DNA of 9,623 nucleotides from VGBK01 sp964548475 (GTDB taxonomy: Bacteria > Actinomycetota > Acidimicrobiia > Spongiisociales > UBA11373), in NCBI GenBank assembly GCA_964548475.1, contig CAZJRF010000077.1, positions 1-9,623 of the forward strand, written 5' to 3'. Positions within the stretch are counted from its first letter, which is position 1. Each line of letters opens with the position of its first letter. Below the pieces are notes generated by a model that was not told the DNA's origin, did no database searches, and saw only the letters and a program-made list of their open reading frames with translations. Positions 7,546-9,623 of this stretch are shown here, one piece after another. A program made the translations under genes and the position numbers.

Positions 7546-8097
7546 CTACACCTCGAGCAGTTCTGCTTCCTTGTGCTCGAGCAACTCGTCGACCCGGCTC
7601 ACGTGGTGATCGGTGATCTCCTGCAGTTCGCCCTCGGATCTCCGGATGTCGTCGTCGGACACATCGCCCTCCAGCCCCTCCAGATCGCTCTTGGCATGCC
7701 GGCGCACGTTGCGCACCGCCACCCGGGCCTCCTCGGCCATGTGGCGCACGAGGCGAATGAGCTCCCGGCGCCGCTCCTCGGTCAGGGGAGGGAAAGCCAG
7801 GCGTATCACCGTGCCGTCGTTGCTGGGGTTGAGCCCCAGCTCCGAGGCCAGGATCGCCCGCTCGATCGCATGCATGGAGGAGCGGTCGTAGGGATGCACC
7901 AGCAGGAGGCGCGCCTCGGGCACAGAGAAGGAGGCCAGCTGCTGCAGGGGGGTGGGACTGCCGTAGTAGTCGACGTTCACCCGATGCAGGAGAGCGGGAT
8001 TGGCCCTTCCGGTGCGCACGGTGGCGAACTGAGCCTGGAGGTGTTCGACGGCTTGATCCATCTTCGCCTCTGCCTCCAGAAGCGTCTCCTCGATCAC
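7546..8097 (-). CDS. frr: Ribosome recycling factor
   Basis: RRF works with EF-G to split the post-termination ribosome into subunits in the cytoplasm. From the GTG at 8097 the protein is 183 residues, close to the family norm of about 185, and starts MIEETLLEAEAKM as expected. Domain I (the three-helix bundle) is formed by residues 1-30 and about 105-183; domain II (a small beta domain) lies between. Conserved pieces are RTGRA (28-32), VDYYGSPTPLQQLA (42-55), GLNPSNDG (88-95), PPLTEERR (103-110) and ARVAVRNVRRHA (124-135). The frame stays open to an ATG at 8157, but that start would add 20 residues foreign to the family and overlap pyrH; the GTG has AGGAGG 5 nt ahead and is preferred. It follows pyrH by 13 nt. 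The pyrH-frr pairing is one of the most conserved in bacteria. Confidence 0.97.
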   Translation of the reverse strand: MIEETLLEAEAKMDQAVEHLQAQFATVRTGRANPALLHRVNVDYYGSPTPLQQLASFSVPEARLLLVHPYDRSSMHAIERAILASELGLNPSNDGTVIRLAFPPLTEERRRELIRLVRHMAEEARVAVRNVRRHAKSDLEGLEGDVSDDDIRRSEGELQEITDHHVSRVDELLEHKEAELLEV

Positions 8098-8102
8098 CGG
8101 CG

Positions 8103-8108
8103 CCTCCT
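8103..8108 (-). promoter_or_regulatory. Ribosome binding site that fixes the frr start
   Basis: AGGAGG on the minus strand lies in the 13-nt space between the pyrH stop and the GTG at 8097, with a 5-nt spacer. It favours that GTG over the in-frame ATG at 8157. Confidence 0.8.
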
Positions 8109-8110
8109 CG

Positions 8111-8815
8111 TCAGTGGACCAGAGTCCCCACCGGCTCCCCTCGTACCGCCCGGGCAATGTTGCCGGGAACGGTTATGTCGAAGACCCTGATGGGTAAATC
8201 GTTCTCCATGCACATCGTAATGGCGGTGGCGTCCATCACCCCAAGACCTCGCTCCATCACCTCCCGATAGCTGATCTCCTCAAAGAGATGAGCATCGGGG
8301 TGCTGCACCGGGTCGGCGTCGTAGACGCCCGCCACCTTGGTGGCCTTGAGAACCACGTCGGCGCCGATCTCGGCGGCGCGCAGGGCTGCGGTGGTGTCGG
8401 TTGTGAAGAAGGGGTTACCCGTCCCCCCGGCCAGGACGACGACCCGCCCCTTCTCCAGGTGCCGGATGGCCCGCAGTCTTATGTAGGGCTCGGCCACTTG
8501 TTCGATCCGGATGGCGCTCTGCACCCGGGCGGGGCAGCCGGCCGATTCCAGGCCCTCGCGCAGAGCCAGGGCGTTCATCACCGTCGCCAGCATGCCCATG
8601 TAGTCGGCGTTGGCCCGGGCCATGCCCTCCGCCGCCGACGATAGCCCGCGGAAGATGTTGCCCCCGCCCACCACGACGGCGATCTCGTGCCCCTCGGCAT
8701 GCACGCCGGCAATCTCCTCGGCCACCCGGCGCACTGTGCCCGGGTCGATGCCGTAGGCGAGCGAAGGATCGGCGAAGGCCTCACCGGAGAGCTTGAGCGC
8801 GACCCGGCGGCCCAT
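8111..8815 (-). CDS. pyrH: Uridylate kinase (UMP kinase)
   Basis: PyrH phosphorylates UMP to UDP with ATP, a step toward UTP and CTP, and is a cytoplasmic hexamer of the amino-acid-kinase fold, unrelated to eukaryotic UMP kinases. The 234 residues are normal length. Motifs seen are KLSGEAF (8-14) for phosphate binding, GGGNIFRG (50-57), DYMGMLATVMNALAL (71-85), AGGTGNPFFTTDT (129-141) for UMP binding, KVAGVYDADP (160-169) near the ATP site, and MDATAITMC (194-202). The usual KVDGVYD has Ala162 in place of Asp, a mild variant. The ATG at 8815 follows the tsf stop with no spacer (TAGATG); a purine-rich GGGGAG about 12 nt upstream inside tsf may serve as ribosome binding site, and reinitiation after tsf is likely. 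Its product supplies the pool from which CdsA draws CTP. Enzymes of this family are commonly regulated by GTP and UTP; that cannot be read from the sequence. Confidence 0.97.
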   Translation of the reverse strand: MGRRVALKLSGEAFADPSLAYGIDPGTVRRVAEEIAGVHAEGHEIAVVVGGGNIFRGLSSAAEGMARANADYMGMLATVMNALALREGLESAGCPARVQSAIRIEQVAEPYIRLRAIRHLEKGRVVVLAGGTGNPFFTTDTTAALRAAEIGADVVLKATKVAGVYDADPVQHPDAHLFEEISYREVMERGLGVMDATAITMCMENDLPIRVFDITVPGNIARAVRGEPVGTLVH

Positions 8816-9436
8816 CTAGCCGATGGGCTCCCCCACCCCGATGCGAGCGAAGCGCCGCACCTGGATGTTCTCCCCCAGCGTCCCGGCCATCCCCTGCACC
8901 ATCTCCCCCACGGTGCCGGCGAACTTCTCCGGGTTCACGAAGGGCTGGTCGTAGAGCACGTGCTCCTCAAAGTAGACCTTCAGACGGCCTTCCACGATGC
9001 GCTCGATGATCTTGTCCGGCTTGCCCTCGTTGCGCGCCTGGGCGGCGATGAGCTCGCGTTCCTTGGCCAGTTCCTCCTCCGGCACGTCCTCGCGGCGCAC
9101 CCAGCGCGGGCGGGAGGCGGCAATGTGCATCGCGATGTCCCGGGCGGCCGCCTGAAAGTCGGGGCTCTTGGCGACGAAGTCCGTCTCGGCGGCCAGTTCC
9201 ACCAGCACGCCGATCACCGGGCGCTCCGCCTGGAAGTGCAGATAGTGCCCGATGGCTCCCTGGGTGGTGACCCGGCTGGAGCGCTTGCGGGCGTCGGCCA
9301 GGCCCCACTCCCTCAGCAAGTCCTTGGCCTTTTCCGGATCGCCGTCCGCCTCGGTGAGGGCCCGCTTGGCGTCCATCATCCCGGCGCCGGTGGCCCTGCG
9401 CAGCGCGGTTATGTCCGCGACGGTGAAATCAGGCAC
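8816..9436 (-). CDS. tsf: Elongation factor Ts, short form
   Basis: EF-Ts is the nucleotide-exchange factor that releases GDP from EF-Tu in the cytoplasm. The 206-residue product belongs to the short class (Thermus type, about 200 residues) rather than the roughly 270-280-residue form of E. coli and mycobacteria. The N-terminal UBA-like domain reads ITALRRATGAGMMDAKRAL (9-27), and the EF-Tu contact motif TDFVAK is at 85-90 (D86, F87). The C-terminal part contains KIIERIVEGRLKVYFEE (142-158), also typical. The start is GTG at 9436, giving MPDFTVADITALR, with a purine-rich AGAGAGAGAGGA ending 8 nt ahead. The first 8 nt overlap the end of rpsB in another frame, so the two are probably coupled in translation. 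The stop TAG directly abuts the pyrH ATG. Nothing is damaged. Confidence 0.97.
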   Translation of the reverse strand: MPDFTVADITALRRATGAGMMDAKRALTEADGDPEKAKDLLREWGLADARKRSSRVTTQGAIGHYLHFQAERPVIGVLVELAAETDFVAKSPDFQAAARDIAMHIAASRPRWVRREDVPEEELAKERELIAAQARNEGKPDKIIERIVEGRLKVYFEEHVLYDQPFVNPEKFAGTVGEMVQGMAGTLGENIQVRRFARIGVGEPIG

Positions 9437-9623
9437 CCTGGTGGTCCTCTCTCTCTGTGGTCGGTCCGGCGCGCCGTCCGCCGTCCTTGCCCCGGGCTTC
9501 GGTGACCGGGCGTCCCTCGGTCGCCGCCTGAGCGATCAGACCGGCCATGAGCTGGGCCGAGCGGATGGCGTCGTCGTTGCCGGGGATCACCAGGTCCACC
9601 GGGTCCGGGTCGCAGTTGGTGTC
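9429..9623 (-). CDS. rpsB: 30S ribosomal protein S2, C-terminal 64 residues (5' part outside window)
   Basis: The visible piece begins DTNCDPDPVDLVIPGNDDAI and continues RSAQLMAGLIAQA, the conserved end of S2, which binds the 30S subunit near S1 and the platform. The frame enters in phase at 9623 and ends with TGA at 9429-9431. The final stretch after the helix (TEGRPVTEARGKDGGRR and 12 further residues) is a short, charged, variable tail. The stop lies inside the tsf start region, an 8-nt overlap. The start and about three quarters of the protein are not in the window. Confidence 0.96.
   Translation of the reverse strand, partial: DTNCDPDPVDLVIPGNDDAIRSAQLMAGLIAQAATEGRPVTEARGKDGGRRAGPTTEREDHQGA

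Noticed and set aside
5003..7609. Very long plus-strand open frame (868 codons with the N run) opposite cdsA
   Set aside because: It lies antisense to a clear gene, spans the N run only by chance of phase, has a composition typical of GC-rich shadow frames (Arg, Gly, His, Gln) and no known domain. The same holds for the plus-strand frames at 5923-8190 and 133-1380.
7546..8157. Longer frr starting at the ATG at 8157
   Set aside because: It would overlap pyrH by 47 nt, add 20 residues unlike the family and ignore the perfect AGGAGG before the GTG at 8097.

Overview
The window is a GC-rich (roughly 70%) bacterial chromosome segment in which every recognisable gene lies on the minus strand and the genes sit almost end to end. 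Read in the direction of transcription (from 9623 down to 1) the order is rpsB (3' end only), tsf, pyrH, frr, cdsA, dxr, rseP-type site-2 protease, ispG, proS (3' end missing). This is a conserved housekeeping block. The order, the GC content, the frequent GTG starts and the family variants together suggest an actinobacterium (Actinomycetota), perhaps a deep lineage such as Acidimicrobiia. That placement is an inference from gene order and style, not from a phylogeny.

Region by region: 8816-9623 holds translation genes (S2 tail and a short-form EF-Ts). 8111-8815 is UMP kinase and 7546-8097 is ribosome recycling factor. 4916-7518 is an unusual phosphatidate cytidylyltransferase: a normal 264-residue membrane enzyme at the C terminus, preceded by at least about 580 residues of Pro/Glu/Gly/Ala-rich, presumably disordered sequence. 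That extension contains a 144-bp (48-codon) tandem repeat and is interrupted by exactly 100 Ns at 6511-6610. 3777-4952 is DXP reductoisomerase, 2632-3729 an M50 membrane protease, 1544-2635 IspG, and 1-1500 the first 500 residues of prolyl-tRNA synthetase.

Spacing is very tight: rpsB/tsf overlap by 8 nt, tsf/pyrH abut (stop directly followed by ATG), pyrH/frr are 13 nt apart, frr/cdsA 27 nt, cdsA/dxr overlap by 37 nt (or 4 nt with a CTG start), dxr/rseP are 47 nt apart, rseP/ispG overlap by 4 nt, and ispG/proS are 43 nt apart. No gene-free stretch exceeds 47 nt, apart from the N run. I see no terminator or convincing internal promoter, so one long polycistronic unit is likely. Functionally it links translation (S2, EF-Ts, RRF, ProRS), the pyrimidine nucleotide supply that feeds CTP (PyrH), CTP-dependent phospholipid synthesis (CdsA), the MEP isoprenoid pathway (Dxr, IspG) and membrane proteolysis (RseP).

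The part most worth a second look is the CdsA extension. The reading frames on the two sides of the N run do not match across 100 nt. They match exactly if the missing DNA is 44 nt plus a whole number of 144-nt repeat units, so the N run most likely hides a collapsed repeat array inside one continuous gene. I found no defence system, mobile element, CRISPR array or RNA gene.
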